From: Actinomadura physcomitrii
GTDB taxonomy: Bacteria > Actinomycetota > Actinomycetes > Streptosporangiales > Streptosporangiaceae
Length of the DNA: 64,000 bases
Reading direction: 5' to 3'
NCBI RefSeq assembly: GCF_008923205.2
Contig: NZ_WBMS02000008.1
Coordinates: forward strand, 207,711-271,710
The position numbers and the translations under genes were made by a program. Of this stretch, positions 8,660-16,680 are shown piece after piece (within the stretch, counting starts at the first letter, position 1; every line of letters begins with the position of its first letter). The notes beneath the pieces are model-generated. The model worked only from the letters and a program-made list of their open reading frames with translations. It was not told where the DNA came from and ran no database searches.

Positions 8660-9883
8660 ATGAACAGGGTCATCGTCGTGGGCGGCGGGCTGGCGGGCGT
8701 GCGGGCCGCCGAGGCACTCAGGAGCAAGGGGTACGAGGGCGCGCTGACCCTCGTCTCGGCGGAGCGGCACAGGCCCTACGACCGGCCGCCGCTGTCGAAG
8801 GCGGTGCTCGCGGGCGACTCCGACGACACCACCGTGGACGCCGACTGGGACGCGCTCCGCTGCGAGCTGCTGCTCGGCGAGCGCGCCACCGGACTGCGCC
8901 TCGACGCCCCAGGACGCGGCGGTACGGTCGCCTCCACCGCCGGCGACCTGCCGTTCGACGGCCTGGTCATCGCCACCGGCGCCGAGCCCGTCACGCTGCC
9001 GGGCGACGGCCGCCAGCACGTCCTGCGCACCATCGACGACTCCCGCGACCTGCGCGGGCGCCTCACCGAGGGCGCCCGCATCGTGATCGTCGGCGCGGGC
9101 TGGATCGGCGCCGAGGTCGCCACCACCGCCGCGAAGAAGGGCTGCGCCGTCACCGTCGTCGAGGCCGCCGACACCCCCCTCGCCGTCGCGCTCGGCCAGG
9201 AGATCGGCGCGCTCACCGTCCCCTGGTACGCCGAGGCGGGCGTCGAGCTGCGCACCGGCGTCAAGGTCGCCGCGGTCGAGCACGGCGGGCTCGCCCTCGC
9301 CGGCCCCCGCGGCGGCGAGCGGATCGATGCCGACGAGGTCGTCGTCGGCATCGGCGTGCGGCCCGCGCTCGGCTGGCTCGACGGCTCCGGCCTGCTGCTG
9401 GAGCGCGGCGTCGTCACCGACGGCTCGTTCCGCACCGTGATGGACGACGAGGCCGGCACCGTCCGCGGCGACGTCGTCGCGGTCGGCGACTGCGCCGCCT
9501 GGTGGTCGGGCCGGTACGGGCGCCGCCTCCTCGTCGAGCACTGGGACACCGCCCTCACCGCCCCCGACACCGCCGCGGCCGCCCTGCTCGGCCAGGACGC
9601 GGTGTACGACGCCGCCCCCTACTTCTGGTCCGAGCAGTTCGGCCGGATGGTGCAGTACGCCGGGAACCACGCGCGGTCCGAGCGGCTCGTCCACCGCGGC
9701 GACCCGTCCGGCCGCAAGTGGGCGATCGCCTGGCTGACCGGCGACCGGCTCGACGCGATCCTGACCGTGGACCGCCCCCGGGACCTGGTGCAGGCCAGGC
9801 GGGTGATCGCGGCCGGGACGCCGGTCGACCCGGCGGCGATCGCGGACCCGGACGTGGCCGTCCGCCAGGCCGTTCGCGGGTAG
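8660..9883 (+). CDS. FAD/NAD(P)-dependent ferredoxin reductase-like oxidoreductase
   Basis: 407 residues. Two Rossmann dinucleotide folds are visible: FAD-binding VIVVGGGLAGVRAAEAL at the N-terminus and NAD(P)-binding IVIVGAGWIGAEVATTAAKKG in the middle. DVVAVGDCAAW and a C-terminal reductase domain (YFWSEQFGRMVQYAG) also fit. This is the architecture of rhodocoxin/putidaredoxin-type reductases that pass electrons from NAD(P)H to a 2Fe-2S ferredoxin, often for a cytochrome P450. No ferredoxin or P450 gene is nearby, so its partner is unknown. The start is placed at MNRVIVVGGG because the upstream in-frame extension has no homology-like content and the -10 lies inside it. Confidence 0.9.
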   Translation: MNRVIVVGGGLAGVRAAEALRSKGYEGALTLVSAERHRPYDRPPLSKAVLAGDSDDTTVDADWDALRCELLLGERATGLRLDAPGRGGTVASTAGDLPFDGLVIATGAEPVTLPGDGRQHVLRTIDDSRDLRGRLTEGARIVIVGAGWIGAEVATTAAKKGCAVTVVEAADTPLAVALGQEIGALTVPWYAEAGVELRTGVKVAAVEHGGLALAGPRGGERIDADEVVVGIGVRPALGWLDGSGLLLERGVVTDGSFRTVMDDEAGTVRGDVVAVGDCAAWWSGRYGRRLLVEHWDTALTAPDTAAAALLGQDAVYDAAPYFWSEQFGRMVQYAGNHARSERLVHRGDPSGRKWAIAWLTGDRLDAILTVDRPRDLVQARRVIAAGTPVDPAAIADPDVAVRQAVRG

Positions 9884-9952
9884 CGGAACCTCACCGGCGG
9901 TAACGGCGGCCGGGCGGGTTTGAGGCTTCCGAAGGCGTGGTAGCAAGGGGGC

Positions 9953-10336
9953 GTGACCCAGACGCACGCAACCGTTGACAGCGCACTGGACCCCCGCACC
10001 GACGCCCTCGCCGGCGACTGGCTCTCCCTCCGGGAGACGGCGGAGCGGCTCGGCATCAAGACCAGCCGGATCAAGCAGCTCATCAGCGAGCGCAAGCTGC
10101 TGTCGGTCCGCCGCGACGGCGAGCCGATGGTGCCGGCGGCGTTCATCCGCGACGGCCAGGTCATCAAGGGCCTGTCCGGCACGCTGACGCTGCTGTCGGA
10201 CGCCGGCTTCGACGAGGTCGAGACCGTCCGCTGGCTGTTCACCGCCGACGACACGCTGCCCGGCACGCCCGTCCAGGCGCTCAGCGAGAACCGGGGGACC
10301 GAGGTGCGGCGACGCGCCCAGGCCCTGGCATTCTGA
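9953..10336 (+). CDS. Rv2175c-family DNA-binding protein
   Basis: 127 residues. The N-terminal half has an excisionase-like winged helix-turn-helix ([20 protein letters not shown]), followed by a short basic wing ([17 protein letters not shown]). A C-terminal domain carries [27 protein letters not shown]. This matches Mycobacterium tuberculosis Rv2175c, a DNA-binding substrate of the kinase PknL. Several threonines lie in the first ten residues (MTQTHATV), where the mycobacterial protein is phosphorylated. A Ser/Thr kinase gene lies 1 kb away (11347-12453). Start: GTG with no strong Shine-Dalgarno. Confidence 0.88.
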   Translation: MTQTHATVDSALDPRTDALAGDWLSLRETAERLGIKTSRIKQLISERKLLSVRRDGEPMVPAAFIRDGQVIKGLSGTLTLLSDAGFDEVETVRWLFTADDTLPGTPVQALSENRGTEVRRRAQALAF

Positions 10337-10360
10337 CCCGAACCGACCGAGCGACCGGCC

Positions 10361-10390
10361 GCGGGGTCACGCCGCCGCGCGTGGCCCCGC
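10361..10390 (+). terminator. Hairpin between the Rv2175c-like gene and thiE
   Basis: GCGGGGTCACGC (10361-10372) pairs with GCGTGGCCCCGC (10379-10390): 12 bp including one U-G pair, with a 6-base loop. It lies 25 bases after the upstream stop and 34 bases before thiE. It may terminate the first gene or attenuate thiE. No TPP aptamer is present in this leader. Confidence 0.5.
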
Positions 10391-10424
10391 GCCGCATGCC
10401 CGCCGAAAGGAAACCGCCCGCACC

Positions 10425-11099
10425 GTGTCCAGGCACATCCCGACCGAACGGGCCGTGGCGCTGCGCGCCCGGCTCAGCCGCGCCCGCCTCTACCTCTGCA
10501 CGGACGCGAGGGAGCGGCAGGGCGACCTTCCCGCGTTCCTGGACGCGGTGCTCGGCAACGGCGTCGACATCGTCCAGCTGCGCCAGAAGGGCCTGGAGGG
10601 CCGGCAGGAGATGGCCTACCTGGAGGTGTTCCGGGCGGCGTGCGAGCGGCACGGCGCGCTGCTGGCGGTCAACGACCGCGCCGACGTCGCCCGCGCGGTC
10701 GGCGCCGACGTGCTGCACCTCGGGCAGGACGACCTGCCGGTGCCCGCCGCCCGCGAGATCGTCGGCGGGGACGTGCTGATCGGCCGGTCCACGCACTCCG
10801 ACGAGCAGGCGTCCGCGGCGTCCGCCGAGCCGGGCGTGGACTACTTCTGCGCGGGCCCGGTGTGGCCCACGCCGACCAAGCCGGGACGTCCCGCGCCCGG
10901 CCCGAAGCTGCTGGAGTACGTGGCGGGGCTGCGCCAGCCGCGCCCGTGGTTCGCGATCGGCGGCATCGACCCGGCCAACCTCGGCGAGGTGCTGGACGCG
11001 GGTGCCGAGCGCGTCGTGGTGGTCCGGGCGATCACCGAGGCCGACGACCCGGGCGCCGCGGCGGCCGGGTTCGCGCGCCGCCTGCGCGCCGCCGGCTGA
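10425..11099 (+). CDS. thiE: Thiamine-phosphate synthase
   Basis: 224-residue TIM barrel joining HMP pyrophosphate and thiazole phosphate to thiamine phosphate. Typical segments are [65 protein letters not shown] and [12 protein letters not shown]. The GTG start follows GAAAGGAAA at a somewhat long distance. Unlike thiO-thiS-thiG on the opposite strand, this gene has no visible TPP riboswitch. Confidence 0.96.
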   Translation: MSRHIPTERAVALRARLSRARLYLCTDARERQGDLPAFLDAVLGNGVDIVQLRQKGLEGRQEMAYLEVFRAACERHGALLAVNDRADVARAVGADVLHLGQDDLPVPAAREIVGGDVLIGRSTHSDEQASAASAEPGVDYFCAGPVWPTPTKPGRPAPGPKLLEYVAGLRQPRPWFAIGGIDPANLGEVLDAGAERVVVVRAITEADDPGAAAAGFARRLRAAG

Positions 11100-11156
11100 G
11101 GAGGGCGACGGGGATCACGGTGCGGCCGGTCCCGCCGATGGCCGACAATGGGGATC

Positions 11157-11318
11157 ATGACCGTGGGACCCGACGACGACCGGCCGGTCGACCTGGGCGA
11201 CGACCTGGAGATCCTGCCGGACCAGACCTCCGACGACACCGACACCGGCTGGGGCGAGTGGCGCGGCGGCGGCGATGACGACGCGCGGCTGCTGGAGGAC
11301 CGCCCGCCGCACTGGTGA
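11157..11318 (+). CDS. Small acidic hypothetical protein (53 aa)
   Basis: ATG at 11157, TGA at 11316-11318. The product is very acidic, with Asp-rich blocks (GPDDDRPVDLGDD, QTSDDTDTGWGEW) and a distinctive C-terminus LLEDRPPHW. A GACAAT hexamer lies exactly 7 bases before the ATG, the leaderless spacing seen elsewhere here. Codon bias is GC3-rich. I recognise similar short proteins ending in ...RPPHW only vaguely from other actinomycetes and assign no function. It converges with the tail-anchored kinase, with 28 bases between the stops. Confidence 0.6.
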   Translation: MTVGPDDDRPVDLGDDLEILPDQTSDDTDTGWGEWRGGGDDDARLLEDRPPHW

Positions 11319-11346
11319 GCGCCCGCGGACGAGCGCTCCTGCGCCG

Positions 11347-12453
11347 TCAGAACAGGATGCCGAGCACGAACCCGGCGATGATCACCGCGGCGAGCGCCAG
11401 CATCATCCGCCAGCGGTAGCGCGGGATGCGGGTGGGCCGCGGCCTCGGCGCGGGCCCCCGCCCCTCGCGCAGCGCCCGGACGAGCTGCGGCGCGGTGGGC
11501 CGCGCCGCCGGGTTCTTGTCCAGGCAGCGGGCGGCGAGGTCGCGCAGCGGCCCGTCCATGTCGCCCAGGTCCGGCGGCCGGGACGTCACCCGCCGCATCA
11601 CCGCGGCGCTCGGCCCGCTGCCGAACGGCGGCCGCCCGGTCGCGGCGAACACCATCGCGGCGCCCCAGGCGAACACGTCGGCGGGCGGGCCGACCGGCTC
11701 GTCCTCGATCTGCTCGGGCGCCATGTAGCCGGGGGTGCCGACCGGGCTCGTGGTGAGCGGCTCGGTGCGGGCCAGCGCGTCGGCGGCGCGCGCGATGCCG
11801 AAGTCGATCACCTTGGCGCCGTCCGGGCCGAGCACCACGTTGGCGGGCTTGAAGTCGCGGTGCACGATCCCGGCGCGGTGGATCGCGGCGAGCGCGCCGG
11901 CGGTGCGCAGCGCCACCTTGCGCAGCTGCGGCGCGGGCAGCGGCCCGTCCTCGTGCACGACCCGCTGCAGCGTCGGCCCCTCGACGAACTCGCTGACGAT
12001 GTAGGGGCGGTCGCCGGTGACGTCGGCGTCCAGCACCCGCGCGGTGTGCCGCCCGGTGACCTTCCGCGCGGCCTCCGCCTCCTTGACGAAGCGGCTGCGC
12101 GCGCGCTGCCCGGCGTCCAGGCCGCCGCGCAGCACCTTGACCGTGACCAGCCGGTCGTCACCGTCGCGGCCGAGGTAGACCACGCCCTGGCCGCCCTCGC
12201 CGAGCCGCCCGAGCAGCCGGTAGCCGCCGATGCTGCGGGGGTCGCCGGAGCGCAGCGGGCGCTCGTGCCGCCGGCCCGGGCGCGGGCCGGGACGCTTCCC
12301 GGCCGTGCCCGCCGCCTGCGCCGGCGCTGCGGGGCGCGGCTTGGGCGGGTGCCCCGCGCGGCCCTGCCCGGAGCGGGCCGGCTGGCCGCCGCGGGCCTGG
12401 GCGGGACGCGCGGTGTGGGGGGTCGTCCTCCCGCGGGAGGCGTCGTGCGGCAA
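11347..12453 (-). CDS. Tail-anchored Ser/Thr protein kinase
   Basis: 368 residues. A basic, proline/arginine-rich N-terminal region (about 1-70) precedes a Hanks-type kinase domain (about 75-335). Visible are the glycine loop LGEGGQGVVYLG, TVKVL with the ATP lysine, IVHRDFKPANVVLG, VIDFGIARA and GYMAPEQI. The last 20 residues (MMLALAAVIIAGFVLGILF) form a single hydrophobic helix at the extreme C-terminus, so there is no extracellular sensor. The TTG start is supported by GGAG 6 bases upstream, and no better in-frame start exists. Proximity to the Rv2175c-like gene suggests a PknL-like role; that is inference. Confidence 0.88.
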   Translation of the reverse strand: MPHDASRGRTTPHTARPAQARGGQPARSGQGRAGHPPKPRPAAPAQAAGTAGKRPGPRPGRRHERPLRSGDPRSIGGYRLLGRLGEGGQGVVYLGRDGDDRLVTVKVLRGGLDAGQRARSRFVKEAEAARKVTGRHTARVLDADVTGDRPYIVSEFVEGPTLQRVVHEDGPLPAPQLRKVALRTAGALAAIHRAGIVHRDFKPANVVLGPDGAKVIDFGIARAADALARTEPLTTSPVGTPGYMAPEQIEDEPVGPPADVFAWGAAMVFAATGRPPFGSGPSAAVMRRVTSRPPDLGDMDGPLRDLAARCLDKNPAARPTAPQLVRALREGRGPAPRPRPTRIPRYRWRMMLALAAVIIAGFVLGILF

Positions 12454-12539
12454 GGGGGGACTCCGACTCGGCGGGGACGGACGAAGATTTCCTCATTTGT
12501 ACCCTGTCGCCGCGGATCGGGGCAGCGGAACCCCGATCT

Positions 12540-14708
12540 TTACTTCGCGGCGCACGTCCCGAAGGTCCCGGTCTGCTCGATGTCGCGCTCGGAGCCGCCG
12601 ACCATCGCCTTGTAGCAGCCGGCCGCGACCTTCCACGCCTTGGCGCCCTGGTTCCAGTACGCCAGGGACCGCGAGGTCAGCGGGAACGCGACGCGCTTGC
12701 TCTGCCCGGGGGCCAGCGCGACCTTGGCGTAGCCCTTGAGCTGCCTGGGCGGCTGCGGCACGTCCACACCGGCGGAGGGCAGCCCGAGGTACAGCTGCGG
12801 GACGGCCGTCCCCGCGCGGGTGCCGGTGTTGGTCACGGTGACCTGCACCGACGTGGACGAGGCGGTGAGCCCGCTGTAGCGGAACGTCGTGTACGACAGC
12901 CCGTGCCCGAACGGGAACGCGGGCGTGAGGCCCTCGGCGTCGTAGTGCCGGTAGCCGACCATGACGCCCTCGGAGAACGTGACGGTCTTGTTCACGCCGG
13001 GGAACTGCGACGGGTTCCCGGCGAGGGGCGCGTCGCCCTCGGCGGCGGGGAAGGTGACGGGCAGCCGCCCGCCCGGGTCGACGTCGCCGAACAGGACGCG
13101 GGCCAGCGCGTTCCCGCCCTCCTGGCCCGGGTACCAGGCCTCGACGATGCCCTTCACCTGGTTCCGCCACGGGGTGAGCACGGGGCCGCCGGTCTCCAGG
13201 ACGACGATCGTGTTCGGATTGGCCTTGGCGACGGTGCTGATCAGGGCGTCCTGGTCGCCGCGCAGCGGGTCGCCGCACTGGAGCGTCAGGCAGGACCGGT
13301 CGAAGAACTCGCCCTCGCTGTCGGTGGCGAAGACGATCGCGACATCGGCGCCGCGGGCGGCGTCGGCGGCGGCCCCCGCGTCGTCGCCGTCGGTGTGGCT
13401 GATCTTCGTGCCGGAGCCGGCGCGGCGCGCGATGCCGTCCCGCGCGGAGACGGACGTGAACGGCACGACGTTCGCCGACCCCGCCCCGCTCTGGCTCTGC
13501 TCCGCGGCCCGCCCGATCAGCGCGATCGACGACGGCGACTTCAGCGGGAGGATCCCGCCCGCGTTGCGCAGCAGCGTGATCCCGTTCTCCGCGATGGTCC
13601 GCGCGGCCGTCTCGCTCGCCGTCCGGTCGATCGCGGCGAGGTCGTTCGGGTACGCCTGCCGGTCGAACACCCCGAACGCGAACATCGTCCGCAGCACGTT
13701 GCGGACGTGTCCGTCGATCGTCGCCTGGGCGACCTGCTTCTGCGCGACCGCCATCTTGAGCAGGAACGCGTTGTACTTCATCCCGATCGGCAGTTCCATG
13801 TCGACCCCGCCGTTCGCGGCGGCCACGGTGTCCTGCACGGCGGTGTGGTCGGACGGCACGAACCCCTTGAAGCCCCACTCCGACCGCAGGATCCCGTTGA
13901 GGACGCCGCCGTCCTGGCAGGCCCACCGCCCGTTCAGCTTCCCGAACCCGCACATGACGGTCGCGGCGCCGCCCTGCTTCACCGCCGCCTCGAACGGCGG
14001 CAGGTAGATCTCCCGCAGCGTCCGCGGGTCGACCTCCATGTCCAGCGACAGCCGGTCGCTCTCCTGGGTGTAGACGGCCATGTGCTTGACCGACGCCATC
14101 ACGCCCTGCGCCTGCGCGCCGCTGATCCACGCGGCCCCGAGCCCGGACGACAGGTAGGGGTCCTCGCCGAAGCCCTCGAACGAGCGGCCGTTGCGCGGCG
14201 CGCGCAGCACGTCCACGGTCGGCCCGAAGATCAGGTCGTTGCCGCGGTGCCTGGCCTCCCACCCGACCGTCCCGCCGTACAGCCGCGCCGCCGCGGGGTC
14301 GAACCCGGCGGCGAGCGCGATCGGCGCGGGCAGCCGGGTCGCCTTGCCCTGCCGGACGCCCGCCGGGCCGTCGGCCATGTAGAGCGGCGGGATGCCCAGC
14401 CGGGGGATGCCGGCGTTGGTGTCGGCGTGCGCGGTGTCGATGAAGCCGCCGAGCGGGCCGCCGAGCGGGTCGTCCGACGCGAGCATCGCGATCTTCTCGT
14501 CGTCGGTCATCTCCGCCATCAGCAGCGCGGTGCGCCTGTCCGGGCCGAGGGCGGTGTCGCACCAGGGCCGCTGGGCCGGGTCGCCGCACCGGGTCTGCGC
14601 GGCGCCCGCCGGCGCGGGCGCGGAGAGCGGCGCCATGAGCGCGAGGACGGACGCCAGCGCCCCCGCTGCCGGCGTCCACCGTCCCGTCCCTCCTCGCGGA
14701 CCGCGCAT
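12540..14708 (-). CDS. Secreted glycoside hydrolase family 3 (beta-glucosidase-like)
   Basis: 722 residues. An N-terminal signal peptide (ALASVLALMAPLSAPAPAGAA, cleavage about residue 37) predicts export. The GH3 TIM barrel contains RLGIPPLYMADGPAGV, a VKHMAVY loop and the nucleophile aspartate of GFVPSDHTAVQDT (about D287). The GH3 C-terminal sandwich (ENGITLLRNAGGILPLK; ETGGPVLTPW) and a C-terminal fibronectin-III-like domain follow. GH3 enzymes hydrolyse beta-linked oligosaccharides; the exact sugar is not predictable. The ATG at 14708 overlaps the CMD gene stop by one base, implying co-transcription. Confidence 0.92.
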   Translation of the reverse strand: MRGPRGGTGRWTPAAGALASVLALMAPLSAPAPAGAAQTRCGDPAQRPWCDTALGPDRRTALLMAEMTDDEKIAMLASDDPLGGPLGGFIDTAHADTNAGIPRLGIPPLYMADGPAGVRQGKATRLPAPIALAAGFDPAAARLYGGTVGWEARHRGNDLIFGPTVDVLRAPRNGRSFEGFGEDPYLSSGLGAAWISGAQAQGVMASVKHMAVYTQESDRLSLDMEVDPRTLREIYLPPFEAAVKQGGAATVMCGFGKLNGRWACQDGGVLNGILRSEWGFKGFVPSDHTAVQDTVAAANGGVDMELPIGMKYNAFLLKMAVAQKQVAQATIDGHVRNVLRTMFAFGVFDRQAYPNDLAAIDRTASETAARTIAENGITLLRNAGGILPLKSPSSIALIGRAAEQSQSGAGSANVVPFTSVSARDGIARRAGSGTKISHTDGDDAGAAADAARGADVAIVFATDSEGEFFDRSCLTLQCGDPLRGDQDALISTVAKANPNTIVVLETGGPVLTPWRNQVKGIVEAWYPGQEGGNALARVLFGDVDPGGRLPVTFPAAEGDAPLAGNPSQFPGVNKTVTFSEGVMVGYRHYDAEGLTPAFPFGHGLSYTTFRYSGLTASSTSVQVTVTNTGTRAGTAVPQLYLGLPSAGVDVPQPPRQLKGYAKVALAPGQSKRVAFPLTSRSLAYWNQGAKAWKVAAGCYKAMVGGSERDIEQTGTFGTCAAK

Positions 14709-15250
14709 CAGTGCGCCTCCTCGTCCTGGACGCGCAGCGCGTTCAGCGCGAAGGCGACCATGTGGTAGTGCCCGATGAGCATCACCAGTTCGATCAGCTC
14801 CCGCTCCCCGAACCGGGCCGACAGCGCCGTCCACGTCGCGTCGGTGAGGGTGCTGCGCTCGTTCAGCTCGTCCGCCGCCGTCAGCACCGCGAGGTCGCCG
14901 TCGGACCAGTCGCGGTCGCCCAGCGGCAGCCGCAGCGCCGCGACCTCGGCCTCGGTGAGGCCCGCGGCGAGCGCGAGCCGGCGGTGGTGCCCCCACTCGT
15001 ACGCGCAGTCCCGCAGGTGGGCCGTCCGCATGATGGCGAGCTCCCGGTCGCGGTCGCTCAGCAGGCCCTTCATCAGCAGCCGCGTGCCGAGCCCGATCCA
15101 GTCGCGGAACAGCTTCGGGTGGCGGCCGAGCGTGGTGAAGACGTTCAGCGGCCCGGCGGACGCGGTCACGGCCCGCAGCGTGTCGTCCCACTCCGGCTCG
15201 GGCAGCGGGGCGACGCGCGGCACGCGGTTCCTGGGGATGTCTGCGCACAT
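14708..15250 (-). CDS. Carboxymuconolactone decarboxylase family protein
   Basis: 180 residues with the all-helical CMD/AhpD-like fold: FTTLGRHPKLFRDWIGLG, RDRELAIMRTAHLRDCAYEWGHH and a C-terminal LIGHYHMVAFALNALRV. It lacks the CxxC redox pair of true AhpD (only one cysteine, in RDCAYEW), so a hydroperoxide-reductase role is unlikely; it is closer to the YurZ/PcaC-like class of unknown chemistry. It starts the unit with the GH3 gene. An array of three CCCACCA-like half-sites lies 14-45 bases upstream of the ATG. Confidence 0.85.
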   Translation of the reverse strand: MCADIPRNRVPRVAPLPEPEWDDTLRAVTASAGPLNVFTTLGRHPKLFRDWIGLGTRLLMKGLLSDRDRELAIMRTAHLRDCAYEWGHHRRLALAAGLTEAEVAALRLPLGDRDWSDGDLAVLTAADELNERSTLTDATWTALSARFGERELIELVMLIGHYHMVAFALNALRVQDEEAH

Positions 15251-15263
15251 GACGACATTTCTG

Positions 15264-15295
15264 CCACCAAATGGTGGGACGGTGCTACCCCACCA
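15264..15295 (-). promoter_or_regulatory. Operator-like array of three inverted half-sites
   Basis: CCACCA (15264-15269), TGGTGGG (15272-15278) and CCCACCA (15289-15295) alternate in orientation. The central copy can pair with either neighbour, with 2- or 10-base spacers. The array sits just upstream of the CMD-GH3 start, where a -10/initiation region would be, so a repressor operator or alternative RNA hairpins are both possible. Confidence 0.4.
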
Positions 15296-15376
15296 GCCTC
15301 AATTGGCCGGATTGTGACATCTCGCTCACATGCGCCCGAGGAGGTTCGGCGCAGCGCGGAGCCGGGCGCCGGCCGG

Positions 15377-16486
15377 TCAGGTGCGGCGCGCGGTGGCGGC
15401 GATCGCCAGCCCGGCGAGCGCGTCGCGGGCCTCCTCGGCGACCGGCGCGCCGGCCAGCGCCCGGCCCGCCTCGTCCAGGTAGCCGTCGATCATCGCCTCG
15501 CAGGCCGCCAGGCCCCCGGTCTCCTCGATGATCGTGCGCGCCTCGTCCACGCCGGGACGGTCCAGCTCCGGGTCGCCGAGCCGGCGCTCCAGCGCCGCCG
15601 CCTGCGCCCGCGAGGCGCGTTCCAGGGCGAGCGCGACCAGCGCTGTCCGCTTGCCCTCGCGCAGGTCGTCGCCCGCGGGCTTGCCGGTCTCGGCCGGGTC
15701 GCCGAACACGCCGAGCACGTCGTCGCGCAACTGGAAGGCGATGCCGAGCGGCAGGCCGTAGCCGGTGAGCGCCGCGGTCACCCGCGGGTCGCCGCCCGCC
15801 AGCGCGGCGCCGAGGTGCAGCGGCCGCTCGACCGTGTACTTGGCGCTCTTGAACTCCACCACGCGCAGCGCCGTCTCCACCGTCGCGCGGCCCCGGGTGC
15901 CCTCCAGCATGTCGAGGTACTGGCCGCACATGACCTCGGTGCGCATCAGGTCGTAGACGGACCGGCCGCGGCGGCGCCGCTCCTCGTCCAGCCCGCACGT
16001 CTCGAACATCTCGCTCGACCAGGCCAGGCACAGGTCGCCGAGCAGGATCGCGGTGCCGGCGCCGAACGGCACGGCGGCGCCCGGCCAGCCCTGCGCGCGG
16101 TGCAGCGCCTCGAACCTGCGGTGCACCGACGGCTGCCCGCGCCGGGTGTCGCTGGAGTCCATCACGTCGTCGTGGATCAGCGCGCTCGCCTGGAGCAGCT
16201 CCAGGGACGCCGCCGCGTGCACGATCGCCGGGTCGTCGACGCCGCCGCCCGCGGCGCGCCAGCCCCAGTAGCAGAACGCCGGGCGCAGCCGCTTGCCGCC
16301 CGCCAGCAGCGCGTCCAGCGCCGCCAGCAGCGGCCCGAGGTCGTCGCTGATCGCCAGCAGGCCGGGGCGTTGGCGGTCGACGAAGGCCAGCAGCGCCTCG
16401 TCGACCTGCTTGCGGACGCGGCTCCAGGACGGATGGAGCGAGCCGGGGGATGCGATGGGTCGTCCTCCCGCGGGCAGGCGTGACAT
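15377..16486 (-). CDS. Polyprenyl diphosphate synthase (trans-prenyltransferase)
   Basis: 369 residues of the class I isoprenyl synthase fold, condensing IPP onto an allylic diphosphate. The first aspartate-rich motif is LIHDDVMDSSDTRRG (DDVMD about 106-110), the second is FQLRDDVLGVFGD (about 250-262). GGKRLRPAF binds IPP. The residues before the first motif (SASALIH) leave small side chains, compatible with C20 or longer products; chain length is not certain. The ATG at 16486 is chosen because TACGAT lies 7 bases upstream (leaderless). It diverges from metF, as in other actinomycetes. Confidence 0.92.
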   Translation of the reverse strand: MSRLPAGGRPIASPGSLHPSWSRVRKQVDEALLAFVDRQRPGLLAISDDLGPLLAALDALLAGGKRLRPAFCYWGWRAAGGGVDDPAIVHAAASLELLQASALIHDDVMDSSDTRRGQPSVHRRFEALHRAQGWPGAAVPFGAGTAILLGDLCLAWSSEMFETCGLDEERRRRGRSVYDLMRTEVMCGQYLDMLEGTRGRATVETALRVVEFKSAKYTVERPLHLGAALAGGDPRVTAALTGYGLPLGIAFQLRDDVLGVFGDPAETGKPAGDDLREGKRTALVALALERASRAQAAALERRLGDPELDRPGVDEARTIIEETGGLAACEAMIDGYLDEAGRALAGAPVAEEARDALAGLAIAATARRT

Positions 16487-16493
16487 GCCCGTG

Positions 16494-16674
16494 ATCGTAT
16501 CCGGCTGGACGGAATCCACCGGCCAGCTTTTGAGCGATATGTCGGTATATTGTAGGAAATAGAGGCATTGCGTTGGTGCATACGTGTGCAGGATCACGTG
16601 TAACGCACGAAAGCCGGAGTGCGCCCGCGGGCCCGCTCTGGGCCCGGATCTGCGCCGGACCCCCACTGTAGGCT
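16494..16674. promoter_or_regulatory. Divergent promoter region between polyprenyl synthase and metF
   Basis: On the minus strand TACGAT (16494-16499) is 7 bases before the polyprenyl synthase ATG. On the plus strand TAGGCT (16669-16674) is 6 bases before the metF ATG. Both messages look leaderless. Between them, 16525-16610 is unusually AT-rich for this genome (TATGTCGGTATATTGTAGG) and carries TGCATACGTGTGCA-like symmetry, a plausible regulator site. Confidence 0.55.
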
Positions 16675-16680
16675 TGGGGG

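Noticed and set aside
10337..10424. Second TPP riboswitch before thiE
   Set aside because: Only a 12-bp hairpin is present; no CTGAGA or GATCCGGATCATGCC-type blocks.
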